In this document: positions 1 through 9,844 of the stretch, piece after piece
How the letters are laid out: every line of letters begins with the position of its first letter
Numbering within the stretch: the first letter of the stretch is position 1
Assembly: GCF_001642475.1 (NCBI RefSeq)
Contig: NW_019174000.1
Coordinates: forward strand, 1-64,000
DNA from: Fonsecaea monophora
Lineage: Eukaryota > Ascomycota > Eurotiomycetes > Chaetothyriales > Herpotrichiellaceae
Reading direction: 5' to 3'
Length of the DNA: 64,000 nt
Position numbers and translations under genes: made by a program
The notes under the pieces: generated by a model
Databases searched by the model: none
The model's input: the letters and a program-made list of their open reading frames with translations, nothing else
Told to the model about the DNA's origin: nothing

Positions 1-187
1 TTTCTTTTTATTCATCCTCCCTTTCTTATTCTACTCCTTTTTCTTCTGTTTCTGTGTATTTTATTTATTATTCCTACATATAGTTCGTACGTGCTACTTG
101 TTCTGTTTTATTTTTTAAGATGTCGGCGACCACAGCGATCTACGAAGGTGAGGTCGTCAGCAGCGTCAGAGGTGTCTAAGAGACAAG

Positions 188-212
188 ATATATATATATA
201 TATATATATATA
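188..212. repeat. (TA)12 microsatellite
   Basis: An uninterrupted TA dinucleotide run directly follows the last recognisable donor site of the PSF3-like gene, so it would lie in its intron or in the broken 3' part. Confidence 0.95.
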
Positions 213-217
213 CTCAC

Positions 218-480
218 CCCGTTGATACCGCCAGCATCACACCAAGCCACATGGGCAGATCGATCTTTGTGCCCGCCTTGATCTATCACGATGTATTAGC
301 GAACGGGGTCTTTTTGTTATCTTCCTGCGCATCTACTCATGACACAGGAATTCTCTGGCCCCGACTGACCGTCCCACCGGCATTGCCATCCAAGTATCCA
401 AGGCCAGGCACGTCCAGTTCGAAGGTGCAGGGCAGTTTTTGCGAGTCTGTCAAGATGGCGTCGACGTCATAGTAGGCCAT
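218..480 (-). CDS. PSF3: GINS complex subunit Psf3, N-terminal part only
   Basis: Psf3 is one of four GINS subunits of the replicative CMG helicase in the nucleus. Exon 1 (480-370) encodes 37 residues starting MAYYDVDAILTDSQKLPC and running through the FELDVPGLGYLDG block typical of Psf3. A consensus intron (369-283, GTCAGT to ATAG) leads to exon 2 (282-218), with the conserved KIDLPMWLGVMLAVS block. A GTGAGT donor follows at 217, and then a long TA repeat. The family is about 180 residues; only about 58 can be read. Neither nearby acceptor (AG ending near 169 or 144) gives a Psf3-like continuation; both hit stops quickly. The missing part may lie before position 1 behind an unusually long intron, or the gene is truncated. 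The identity of the N-terminal part is clear; completeness is not. Confidence 0.75.
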
Positions 481-1938
481 GCTGTGCGCGCGTCAGTCGA
501 TCATGCTACACAGGCCGGGCCGCTGAGATATTCATATGTTGGTCTTCTGAGACTGCAGAGGCCGTAGAGTGTTCTTTTGCATGTATCAAGACATGGCGGA
601 TTGGGTTGATATGAATCCGCCAAGTCCATATACGAGTTGCTCCACCCCCTGACCCGCCCAGTGGGCACATCATTAACCGCCTACGAGGTACAGATCTATG
701 TATTGGACCAGACCACAAAGCCTTGCCAGCGGTGACCCGTTGCCCGAGGTATGGACGGTAGCAATTTTAGAGGAAAAGTCATGACTGCCATTGGATCTAC
801 TGTAGGCATTTCCGGTAGGGAGGAAGTTGATACTCTCCCTGTATCAGAGGACTGCAAGAATGTGGCTCACTCTACATGCAGATACTATGGGCAGTATGCT
901 CATTACAATGGTGACTCGATTTGTTCCGAGGTTAGGATGGAGCGTCGGCTCACTGTTCTTGCTGGGAGACAATGCTTCCTGTCGAGGTTGCCTGGTCAAT
1001 TTATTACCTAAGATTGTGATCTACAATGACAGATGAACGACGAACAAGACTGACTTGTACGATATGCGATGATACCTATGATCCCCCCCTGGGCAACGTG
1101 AGGTTAGCAAGGGAGAGAGTAGATGCCTGGCTTTAACCGGGGAAAGCACGAGATTGATGAATGCTGGAAATAATAGAATGCTACCATATATATACCTACG
1201 TACTCGTAAGTACTAGGAGGTATGTAGGTATGTAGGTATGTTCTCATACCTGGCAGCAGTGGCTAGTACCTAGATAGCTATGCAGGTTGCGTTAGGTACA
1301 TGGCTGGCATGGTTGCTATGACTAGTATGCTGGAATTTGTAGTAGAGGTGTTGCTGGTTTCACCCTTCCACCTTGCAGACTTGAGATCGGTATTTTTCGC
1401 ACATGGCATGTTCACGCCATACGATTTGCCAAACAATTCCTCGTGTACCAGCATCACGGGCGGTCGTACGCTTTGACACTCGTTCGAGCTTTGTTGGCGG
1501 AGCTGCTCATCGCTCCTGGAAGTCGAATTGGGACTGGATCGAGCGACGGACATTCGCACACCACGGCACGGAAGGGAGGAAGATCGTCATCGATCTTGTT
1601 ATGCAGTGACGGCTCGTCTCCAATAGTGTCAACAGCGGCTGGAGCATCGACAACCCGGTATTTGGAGACATATGACACAGATTTACTTCCGGCGATGAGT
1701 ATGCCGCTGGGATGGCTTCATCATCGCATGCGCACGTGAGACCGGATAGCCTTGTCTCAGCTAAGTAGTGACGAGTGTGCAGACGCCGCACATGCTATCA
1801 TCTTTAGAAAGCAAGAGGAAAATTGAGGTGTATGCTTCCCAGCAAATGATCTCGCTCAGTGAGCCACAAGAGTGATTCCAGAGGTGCAGGTCGGTGACAC
1901 CTACCGCAGTAAACGAGAGTGAGAGTGAGACCCTCAAT
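481..1938. other. Intergenic stretch between PSF3 and VPS71
   Basis: About 1.45 kb without a convincing gene. Open frames are short and have no recognisable domain. It holds the PSF3 promoter at its left end, a short tandem GTATGTAG repeat at 1219-1241 and a TACTCGTA word at 1201. The right end should be the VPS71 3' UTR. Confidence 0.6.
1219..1241. repeat. GTATGTAG tandem repeat
   Basis: Nearly three copies of the 8-mer GTATGTAG stand in noncoding DNA next to CTAGTACC and TACGTAC words. Confidence 0.8.
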
Positions 1939-3003
1939 TCAGTAGCCTGTTGCCGCCAGCGTACAAACCGCTTCGTGTCCTCGCCAACAATCCAACAACC
2001 CACACACCCGCTCTCCACATCCATACTTACACCTCACTTTGCCCCAGTAACCACATACAGAACAGAACCAGCGCTGGGGCTTGGCCATAAGTGAGTTGTT
2101 ACCCGTGCGCATGGCGAAACCTCCATCACCCGCCATGTTTTGATCCAGTGGTTTGGCCCGCGCGGCAACGTAAGTCAGCGAAGGCTCGGATAGGAGAGCT
2201 TGCATGACGCGTTCTGATGGCATCTTGGGAAGGTTAAGCGTACGGAGGAGCGGATCGCGGTCGAGAGCTGGGTCATAGGATGGAAGGTGTCCTTGACTAG
2301 CTGAAGGTGGTGAGGACGGTTGCGGTCTCTCTCCAGTGGAAGGGGTGGATTTGACAGTTGTTGTTGGGGAGGTCTGCTCTGAGGGTTTCGTAGGTGGAGG
2401 CGCGTCGGGCATCTCGACATCAATAGTGCTGCCTCTCTCCCCCTCTGCATTCTTCACAGGCGTGGTTTTGGCATTTTTAGACGAGTTCCGACGGCGCGAA
2501 GATCCTTTCTGAGCACTGGTTGATGGAGTATCGTTCGCAGCAGCACTCCGCTTCCTAGAGTCTGCTGCTGTCTTCTGCGTCGGTTCCTGTCTTGCTTGAC
2601 CTCTAGCAACCGTGGCAGCAGGTACGTTGGCAGCACTTCCATAAACATTCACCCCTGCTTCTTCGTCTGCAAGATAATGCTGGAACGTCCTATTGTAGGC
2701 GAGAATCCGCCTTACATTTTGTGTGGTCTTCCTCTCTTTTCCCTTTGCACCCTCTCGTTTCGGTATTGGGATGTGGGCATCGCGATAGTTTTCCTTATTC
2801 AAGTCATTCAGTCGCTGTTGGATAGCCTTTTCTTGCTTCGCCGAAAGTTTATGTGCAGCGGCATGTGCTACCGTTCCTTCGCGACCACGTTTGCGGGAAC
2901 CCAGCTGGAGGGCAGGAACAGGGGCAACATTGTCAGGAACGTAACTCCAGCCATGTGAGGCGCGGGCTGTTGTGGTGACTGGTAGTTCTTCGATTAAAGG
3001 CAT
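1939..3003 (-). CDS. VPS71: HIT zinc-finger protein, SWR1 complex subunit Vps71/Swc6-like
   Basis: A 354-residue intronless protein with an ATG at 3003-3001. The C-terminal 45 residues form a HIT-type zinc finger: CSVCGYWGKVRCKYGCGERVC followed by a C..H...C set ending near the stop. Upstream, about residues 50-115 hold the conserved Lys/Arg-rich segment (KLSAKQEKAIQQRLNDLNKEN) found before the HIT finger of fungal Vps71/ZNHIT1. The middle, about 120-260, is low-complexity Ser/Thr/Pro/Lys and probably disordered. Known role of the family: a nuclear subunit of the SWR1 remodeller that deposits H2A.Z. The gene is divergent from GUP1, sharing the 3004-3445 promoter. Assignment to Vps71 rather than another HIT protein rests on the combination of N-terminal block and C-terminal finger. 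Confidence 0.82.
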   Translation of the reverse strand: MPLIEELPVTTTARASHGWSYVPDNVAPVPALQLGSRKRGREGTVAHAAAHKLSAKQEKAIQQRLNDLNKENYRDAHIPIPKREGAKGKERKTTQNVRRILAYNRTFQHYLADEEAGVNVYGSAANVPAATVARGQARQEPTQKTAADSRKRSAAANDTPSTSAQKGSSRRRNSSKNAKTTPVKNAEGERGSTIDVEMPDAPPPTKPSEQTSPTTTVKSTPSTGERPQPSSPPSASQGHLPSYDPALDRDPLLRTLNLPKMPSERVMQALLSEPSLTYVAARAKPLDQNMAGDGGFAMRTGNNSLMAKPQRWFCSVCGYWGKVRCKYGCGERVCGLLDCWRGHEAVCTLAATGY

Positions 3004-3445
3004 GCCGTTGTTGAGATGAGTAGTTCTGGCGGCTCAAGTAATGGATGTGCGAGATTCATGACCAGGATCTCAGAGAAATGAGCATTAATGCAGTTCAGGT
3101 GTAAATGTCACCGGTGTGAATAGTCACCTATCCAGGTAACGACGTGAGGGGATACAGAAGAGCATGTCTTTGACTGTTGAGTTTCCACAACGTGCCTAGG
3201 TAGTTAGGCGGGGGGCAATTGAGCGCCTACGGATGCCAAGAGACTACTGCCCCTTATCCCTCTTGCGCAGGCGACAGGCAAATGCTCGGGGTTTCATTGG
3301 CCTAGAATTGACTTCTCTGTCCAGAACACACGACGCACACCCAGCGATTGCAAGTCCAGGACTCCTTTCAAGGAATCCCACGATTCTTTGGCCTCTCTGA
3401 AGTGCTCAAGCGTCCTACAAAGGAACGCAGCATGCATACGAGAAC
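3004..3445. promoter_or_regulatory. Shared divergent promoter of VPS71 and GUP1
   Basis: 442 bases between two start codons on opposite strands. No coding frame is supported. No clear TATA box was seen; the interval presumably drives both housekeeping genes. Confidence 0.5.
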
Positions 3446-5485
3446 ATGACCCTTCTGTCATCCCTCCGCGACCTGTACTCCCTCGATACCCTAGACACGC
3501 GATTTACGAATTCCTCAACGCCATTAAAGTCTGTCAATGAGGCGGCCTCCAAGCAGACAGTAAGAGATGGAAAGACACAACCTACAGAAGCATCACAGCC
3601 ACGATGGAGGACTACCGAGTTCTATGTGTATCTGGCCGTCTTCTTGTTTTGCGTCCCACAGATGTATTGGGCTGTAGTCAGTGTATCGCAGCGTAAGAAA
3701 CTCAATCTCCATACCGCAGAGCAAGACAAGAAATTTGACAGGCTTGAACAATAGCTGATTCCCCAAACTACTCCAAATATGAGCATCTTCTTTCTCCGGG
3801 TTGGCTATTCGGTCGGAAAGTGGTATGTCTAGGAATACACAGACCAGTGTATGTGAACTACGAGGCTTATATAGATCACAGGACAACTCCGATGGCCAGT
3901 ATGCTGGATTTCGAGACAACCTCCCATACTTGGCAGCTCTAGTTATTTTGCACCCTCTTCTTCGCCGGGCCTATGAACGTCTCGTTTCTCCCAGTCCAGT
4001 GTCTACCAACTGCAGTACGAATGCGCAGTCTCCTGTTGCCCAGTCCACAGCCGAATCCCGGCTTCGACACCGGCTTGCGTTCGACTTTGGTTCGGCGTTG
4101 ATCTACATTCTTGCATTGAACGGCTCCTCTATCTTCAAAATCCTGCTCATCCTGTTCATCAACTTCAAAATTGCCACTGCCCTTCCCCGAGACGCGATTC
4201 CGGTAGCGACGTGGGTTTTCAACATTGCCATTCTCTTCGCCAATGAACTTGCTCAAGGCTACCGATACTCGGTCATGGCCGAGGCCCTGGTGCCTTTCAT
4301 TCCCGTTGCGGCCGATTGGAGCAAATTCTTGGATTCTTACGGAGGTTTAAACCCGCGTTGGGAGGTTCTTTTCAACATTACTGTGCTACGCATGATCTCT
4401 TTCAATTTTGACTATTACTGGTCGTTGGATCGTTCGAGAGCAGGGAGCCCTATTGAGGTATGTTGTGAATGACTGATCGATGCTCTTATTCTTGACGATA
4501 CGCTGACAATGTCAAGAAGAAGCAACTCGATGCGTCTACACTCTCCGAAAGAGATCGAGTCAAGATGCCAGCTCCAGTATCAGCTTATACCTCCTTTCGT
4601 ACATACCTCGCCTATGTATTATATCCGCCTCTTTATCTGGCTGGTCCGATCTTGACTTTCAATGATTATATTTCCCAATCCACCTATCGGCCACCATCCG
4701 TGACGACCAAGAGGAACGCGCTCTACGGAATTAGACTTCTGATCACAATGTTTTGCATGGAGTTTCTCATACACACTGCCTACATGGTTGCCATCTCCAA
4801 GGCCTCGCCGGACTGGTCTGTATATACGCCGTTTCAACTCAGCATGCTCGCCTACTTTAATCTGCACCACATCTGGCTAAAGTTAATGATCCCCTGGCGG
4901 TTTTTCAGATTTTGGTCTTTAATGGATGGTATTGACCCACCAGAAAACATGGTTCGATGTATGAGCGACAATTATTCGGCTTTTGGCTTTTGGCGCTCGT
5001 GGCACCGAAGCTTCAACAGATGGACAGTCCGCTACGTCTACGTACCCCTTGGAGGAGGTCCTGGTGGCGGCTCAGGCACCGTGCGCGGCATCCTCAACAT
5101 GCTAGCAGTCTTCACCTTCGTGGCCTTGTGGCACGATATCCAACTCCGCCTCCTATTGTGGGGCTGGTTGGTTGTGCTTTTCGTGTTACCAGAAGTTCTC
5201 GCAACTATGGCGTTCCCAGCATCAAAATGGAAGAATCGTCCTAATACATACCGCGTCATTTGTGGGATTGGAGCGGTCCTTAACATTTTGATGATGATGG
5301 CAGCCAACCTAGTCGGTTTCGCTGTAGGATTGGATGGATTGATGGGGCTTGTGAATGGAATTGCTGGCTCCTGGCAAGGTGCCGTCTTCATGCTCGGCGC
5401 CTGCTCTGCATTGTTTGTCGGAGTTCAAGTGATGTTCGAACATCGTGAAGAGGAAAAGCGAAAAGGAATCAAGCTGAAATGTTGA
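3446..5485 (+). CDS. GUP1: Membrane-bound O-acyltransferase Gup1
   Basis: Gup1 is an ER multi-spanning MBOAT that remodels GPI-anchor lipids by adding a very long acyl chain; it was first described through glycerol uptake. Four exons fit: 3446-3692, 3755-3822, 3882-4457 and 4517-5485, giving 619 residues, normal for the family. All introns have GT..AG ends and keep frame: GTAAGA (3693-3754), GTATGT (3823-3881), GTATGT (4458-4516). Splicing restores the family blocks KYEHLLSPGWLFGRKV and DNSDGQYAGFRDNLPYLAAL. The later part contains FWRSWHRSFNRW and the presumed catalytic His in FVALWHD near residue 501. Many hydrophobic helices are evident. The first ATG at 3446 matches the usual length of the N-terminal cytosolic tail. 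Confidence 0.93.
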
Positions 5486-6110
5486 GGCCGGTGGGCTAGA
5501 AGCATCTTCGAACTGCTTGTGGTGACTCTGTGTTGAATGGCCAGCCTCCCATCTCTCATGCTAGAGGTCATAGAGTGATTTGGAGAGCCAACGCGATACG
5601 CGTGAAGGACTCCCAACACAATTCCATGACATTGCTAAGCTTACTGTAGAGCTTCCACTGCTCAACAAGGTCCTCACGTGACCATGCGCATCTCTCGTCC
5701 GAGCTTATCGGGCGAGAAGCATTTGTGGGGGGCACCACCAATGCTATCAAGGCTTGACAATGGCTGAGCAAAGCGGAAATGATGCCTTTTGTTGCTTGGC
5801 CTTATCCCAGCAAGACCGCCATAGACTTTCACTGGATTCTCGCCCATCTCTCATCACTGCGGAAGTGCGGGCGATATTGCCGCTTTATTGCTCGACCCAG
5901 ACAAGGCCACACGATGGAGTCTCTGATTATATATCCTGGATCTTTGACACGAGTAGGTATAAGTGAGAAGACAAGCCGCATTGTTTTCCTTTGAACGAAT
6001 GCATTCTTGGTGGGTAGTTCTCAATACAAACTTCCATGACCTTGGGTCGAGATTCGCAATAGCAGTATAACAACTTGCCAACTCTTCCAAGCAGAGTGGA
6101 ATCCCAAACC
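5486..6110. other. Intergenic stretch GUP1-ECM4
   Basis: 625 bases holding the GUP1 3' end and the ECM4 promoter. Short open frames on both strands have no domain signal. No repeat or RNA gene was seen. Confidence 0.5.
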
Positions 6111-7306
6111 ATGTCTATCCAGGTACGTCCGAGCTTCATATGCGAGATGCCGAAAAAGGGTTCTGCCACACAGATGGTGCTGACAGTGATCCACCCACTC
6201 AACAACAGAGTACAGATGAGAAAGCCCTGCCGGCCACGCTGTTCAACAGCAAGGGCGAATTGCAAAGACCGGCTGCTCAGTTCCGCAACTGGATTTCAAG
6301 TGAACCGGGCGCGAGGTTCCCTCCTGAAAAGGACAGATACCATCTCTACGTCTCATATGCTTGTCCATGGGCTCACAGGACCTTGATTGTTCGACGACTC
6401 AAGGGCCTGGAGTCGATTATTTCCGTCACATCGGTCCACTACCACATGTCCTCTGTCAACAGCTGGCGCTTCGTTGAGCCCGACGAGTCGCTGCCGATGG
6501 AGGACGTGACTCCAGACCCTTTGCACCCGGAGTTTAAGCGCGTGAAGGAGCTCTATTACAAGGCTGAACCGAACTACGGAGGCCGGTTCACGGTTCCTGT
6601 ACTGTGGGACAAGAAGACGGAGACGATCGTGAGCAATGAAAGCAGCGAGATTATCCGCATGTTGTACACCGAGTTCGACCAACTTTTGCCCGAGGAGAGG
6701 AGAAAGGTCGACCTCTATCCGCGAGAGTTGAGGGCGAAGATCGATGAAGTCAATGGATGGACTTATGACAACATCAACAACGGTGTCTAGTGAGTGCAGC
6801 TCCTTTTGTTCCCCCAGTCCGAGCGTCTCTTCCTCTTTTTCTTGAACGCAAGGCCCAGGACCAAAAGCTGATACAACCCCCCCAGCAAATGCGGCCTCAC
6901 ACAGACCCAAACCGCATATCACGACGCCGTGACCGCTCTCTTCGCCGCACTGGACCGAGCTGAGCAGGACCTCTCCTCCGCCTCCCGCGACGGACCCTAC
7001 TACTTCGGCGCGTCCCTCACAGAAGCCGACATCCGCCTCTACGTGACCATCATCCGCTTCGACCCGGTCTATGTGTCCCTGTTCAAGACGAACCGTGCCA
7101 TGATCCGCACCCACTACCCGCACCTCCACTGCTGGGTGAGGCACCTGTACTGGGAAGTCGAGGCCTTTAAAAGCACCACCAGCTTCGAGCATATCAAGGG
7201 CCACTACTTTATGAGTCTCATCATGTTGAACCCGAGCGGCGTTGTCCCTGAGGGGCCGGTACCCGATATTTTGGGGCTGGATGAGGAGGAGGGGAAGAAG
7301 AAATGA
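6111..7306 (+). CDS. ECM4: S-glutathionyl-hydroquinone reductase / omega-class-like glutathione transferase (Ecm4/Gto)
   Basis: This family reduces glutathionyl-hydroquinones with glutathione, using an active-site Cys. Three exons fit: 6111-6122 (12 nt, MSIQ, donor CAG/GTACGT), 6209-6789 and 6886-7306, total 337 residues. Intron 1 is 6123-6208, with a GCTGAC branch site near 6178; intron 2 is 6790-6885 (GTGAGT..CCCAG). Splicing joins NINNGV to YKCGLTQTQTAY, as in Ecm4. The N-terminal thioredoxin-like domain has the catalytic motif SYACPWAHR, and NESSEIIRML is the glutathione-binding segment. The C-terminal helical domain contains GASLTEADIRLYVT and IRFDPVY. The 12-nt first exon is inferred from splice signals and frame; starting at 6140 without an intron is the alternative. 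Confidence 0.9.
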
Positions 7307-7940
7307 GACGCGGGATGCTTGGAGTACTTATTCACTTGTGCCAGAATACATAATGCGAAAGGGGGTGCGGAGGTACAAGGCAGAGCCGTGAATCCCGAGC
7401 CTTCTCCGTGCTTCTGTTTTAGGAAAGTGAATTAAATGTAAAACGTTTTGGTGAATACAACACTACGTCTGACTGGTCCAGATCACCTTTTTCTGTGCAT
7501 AAAATGGAGCTAATGGCGGAATTGAAGCCCGCAAGAACGAGTGGGACCATCTCACGCGATCCGATCTACACGTTTGGCTAGGTTAGGTTGAGACTCAATA
7601 CAACAAAGAGTCTCGAGGTTGAGCGCATTCTCTCCCACGCGCAGAAAGCACATCAGGGCACTGAGTGCTCCAGCAGTTTCCCCATATGCACTCGGCCAGG
7701 CTTCCTCGATACTCTCAATCCACAAACCAGCCTCATCGCTCCCCCTTTTTGAACGGAGATGGTAATGGGCACAAGTAATATATAAAAGAGACACACACGT
7801 GTTGAAACCTGACACTCCGCCGCGCGGATACATATATCCGTTACCTAGTACATTCAAAGGACCCATCACACCACGACTTCAGCTCCCAATCTCTTTTTTT
7901 CTTGTCAGACCGGGACCAACCGCCCCCCTCTAATTGATGC

Positions 7941-7972
7941 AACCTGCGACCCGCGACCTGCGACCTGCAACC
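7941..7972. repeat. Degenerate GCGACCT tandem
   Basis: Four imperfect copies of (C/T)GCGACC in a row, ending in CTGCAACC. Noncoding. Confidence 0.6.
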
Positions 7973-8198
7973 GTGTGACATGGACTGGGAGTTACTCGGT
8001 ACACAGCCATGGAACCTCGGATTTATGTCTCCTCGTGACCGGAGCTAAATCTGGCTGCTAAACTCCGGCTGGAATGACGAGTTGGCGATTGGAAGGAAGG
8101 GACGAAACATGAGGTCGTCGCAGCCTTATGCTCATACCCTTGTGCACATCATATGTAAATAGGAGGACATACATGTATGTAAGTAAGTAGGGACCTGG

Positions 8199-8209
8199 TA
8201 TATAAAAGG
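8199..8209 (+). promoter_or_regulatory. TATA-like box of the SDR gene
   Basis: TATATAAAAGG stands about 57 bases before the first in-frame ATG pair (8256/8262) and about 200 bases before the ATG at 8406. Transcription would be expected to begin near 8230-8250, which makes the 8256 start only just possible and the 8406 start safe. Confidence 0.5.
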
Positions 8210-8405
8210 GCGCGGGATCTCTGGACTTTTGGGGAGGGGAGGACGAATTGAAATGTTTATGCGCCAGTTTCATATACTCTCACCTCGACTTGAGATCAGA
8301 TCCTGGGATTTTGCTTGCAGCATCTACACAAAACCAATCAGACTTGGCTGTATTTTCCAAGGTATCCAAACAAGACGATTCAGTTCCAGCAAGATCAACG
8401 GCAAA

Positions 8406-9452
8406 ATGGCACACTCCTTTGACTTTTCGACCACCGGGACTTCGGTGGCGGAGATCTTTGCACCAGCCATCAAGGGCAAGACGATCCTGATCACGGGCGT
8501 CAACAAGGGCGGGCTCGGGGGCAAGATGGTCGAAATCCTCAGCGCACACGCGCCCAAGACGCTCATCCTGGCCAGCCGCACGCCGTCCAAGATCCAGGAG
8601 ATCATCGACGAGGCACGCTCCAAGTCGCCGGGCACGACGTACATTGCGGTCCCGCTGGACCTCTCGTCGCAGGAGTCGTGCCGCCGTGCCGCCTCTTCCA
8701 TCCTCTCCAACGCACAGGTTGATAAGATCGACATCGTCTTCAATAATGCCGCTATCATGAGCATCCCGGAGCGGCAGCTCAGCCCCGAGGGGATCGAGTT
8801 GCAATTCGCGACCAACCACATCGGCCACTTCCTCTTCACAAACCTGCTCATGCCCAAGATCCTGGCCGCCGCAAAGTCCAACCCCAAAGGGAGCACGCGC
8901 ATTGTCAACGTCTCTTCCCGGGGTATCGCCTACAGCCCGGTCCGGTTCTCCGACATCAACTTCGACCAGAAGATGAGCAGCCTGCCCGAGGCCGAGCAGC
9001 CCGACAACGCGGCGTTGACCGCGACCGGCCGACCCGTCGATCCCAGCGAGACCTACAACTTCACCGTGGCGTACGGCCAGTCCAAGTCGGCCAACGTGCT
9101 GTTCGCCCTCGGCCTCACCGCGCGACTGTACGAGAAATACGGCATTCTGAGCTTCGCCCTGCACCCGGGCGCCATCATGACCGAACTCAGCCGCCACTAC
9201 AATCCCGAGACGCTCGCGGCCATCGTCGAGAAATTCAAGTCCGAGTTCAAGAGCGTCGACCAGGGCTGCGCCACGTCCCTGGTCGCGGGGCTGGACGACA
9301 GCCTCGGCCCAGCCAACCTCAGGGACGGGTCAGGCATCTTCCTGAGCGATGGGCACATTGCAGAGTCTCCTGCCTGGACACACGATCCGAAACTGGCGGA
9401 CCGACTGTGGGAATTGAGCGAGAAGTTGGTCGGTCAGAAGTTTGAGTACTAA
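8406..9452 (+). CDS. Short-chain dehydrogenase/reductase
   Basis: A Rossmann-fold NAD(P)H-dependent oxidoreductase of 348 residues from ATG 8406, without introns. The dinucleotide loop is TILITGVNKGGLGG (about residues 26-39). The NNAAIM motif follows the fourth strand, and the catalytic pair is Tyr223 and Lys227 in YGQSK. NHIGHFLFTNLL is typical of WW-domain-oxidoreductase/retinol-dehydrogenase-like SDRs of fungi. The frame stays open upstream to 8229. From ATG 8256 the extension is Arg-rich, almost free of acidic residues and ends in TRRFSSS, which resembles a mitochondrial presequence. The substrate cannot be told from sequence. The neighbours (aldehyde dehydrogenase, amidohydrolase, regulator, permease) suggest a catabolic role. 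Confidence 0.85.
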   Translation: MAHSFDFSTTGTSVAEIFAPAIKGKTILITGVNKGGLGGKMVEILSAHAPKTLILASRTPSKIQEIIDEARSKSPGTTYIAVPLDLSSQESCRRAASSILSNAQVDKIDIVFNNAAIMSIPERQLSPEGIELQFATNHIGHFLFTNLLMPKILAAAKSNPKGSTRIVNVSSRGIAYSPVRFSDINFDQKMSSLPEAEQPDNAALTATGRPVDPSETYNFTVAYGQSKSANVLFALGLTARLYEKYGILSFALHPGAIMTELSRHYNPETLAAIVEKFKSEFKSVDQGCATSLVAGLDDSLGPANLRDGSGIFLSDGHIAESPAWTHDPKLADRLWELSEKLVGQKFEY

Positions 9453-9844
9453 GAGAGCTTTGTCGGTCGACAGTGCAGCGTGAGGATAGGAAAAACTAGC
9501 CTCAAAGTGGAGGGAGAAAAGGGGGAGAAACTTTTGCTTCAAGTCGCACCGAGGCACCACGGCGCCTACTTATATGTGCCAAGCTGACTGCCAAGGCGCT
9601 AGCTTACTATGAATATAACCTTATTCAAGAAGCCGATTGGCTGTCACGCTGTCCAGCACTCCTTCTGTGCATATCTACATACCTACGGTTATTTAGTCGT
9701 CGAGTCGTATGTCAAAGGGCGCGCGTGCTTTGGTCCGGCTGCTATTCCACCATATCGCTTCCTTACCATTTTGCGTTTCTCGTGTGCGAAAATATAAAAC
9801 CGGGGAGCAGGTGGAAGACTATCGTGTGACTTGAAAGTCCCGCT
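9453..9844. other. Convergent 3' region SDR / ALDH
   Basis: 392 bases between the 3' ends of two convergent genes. No gene is supported; it should hold both 3' UTRs. Confidence 0.5.

Larger units (their letters stand above)
7307..8405. other. Intergenic stretch and promoter of the SDR gene
   Basis: About 1.1 kb with no supported gene. It contains a degenerate GCGACCT tandem at 7941-7972 and a TATA-like box at 8199-8207. The last 150 bases (8256-8405) are open in frame with the downstream dehydrogenase and may be translated from an upstream ATG. Confidence 0.5.

Noticed and set aside
6353..7204. 283-codon minus-strand frame
   Set aside because: It is antisense to ECM4 and crosses its intron; the pattern reflects the GC-rich codon use of the real gene.
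8280..9197. 305-codon minus-strand frame
   Set aside because: It is antisense to the SDR gene, which has clear catalytic motifs.
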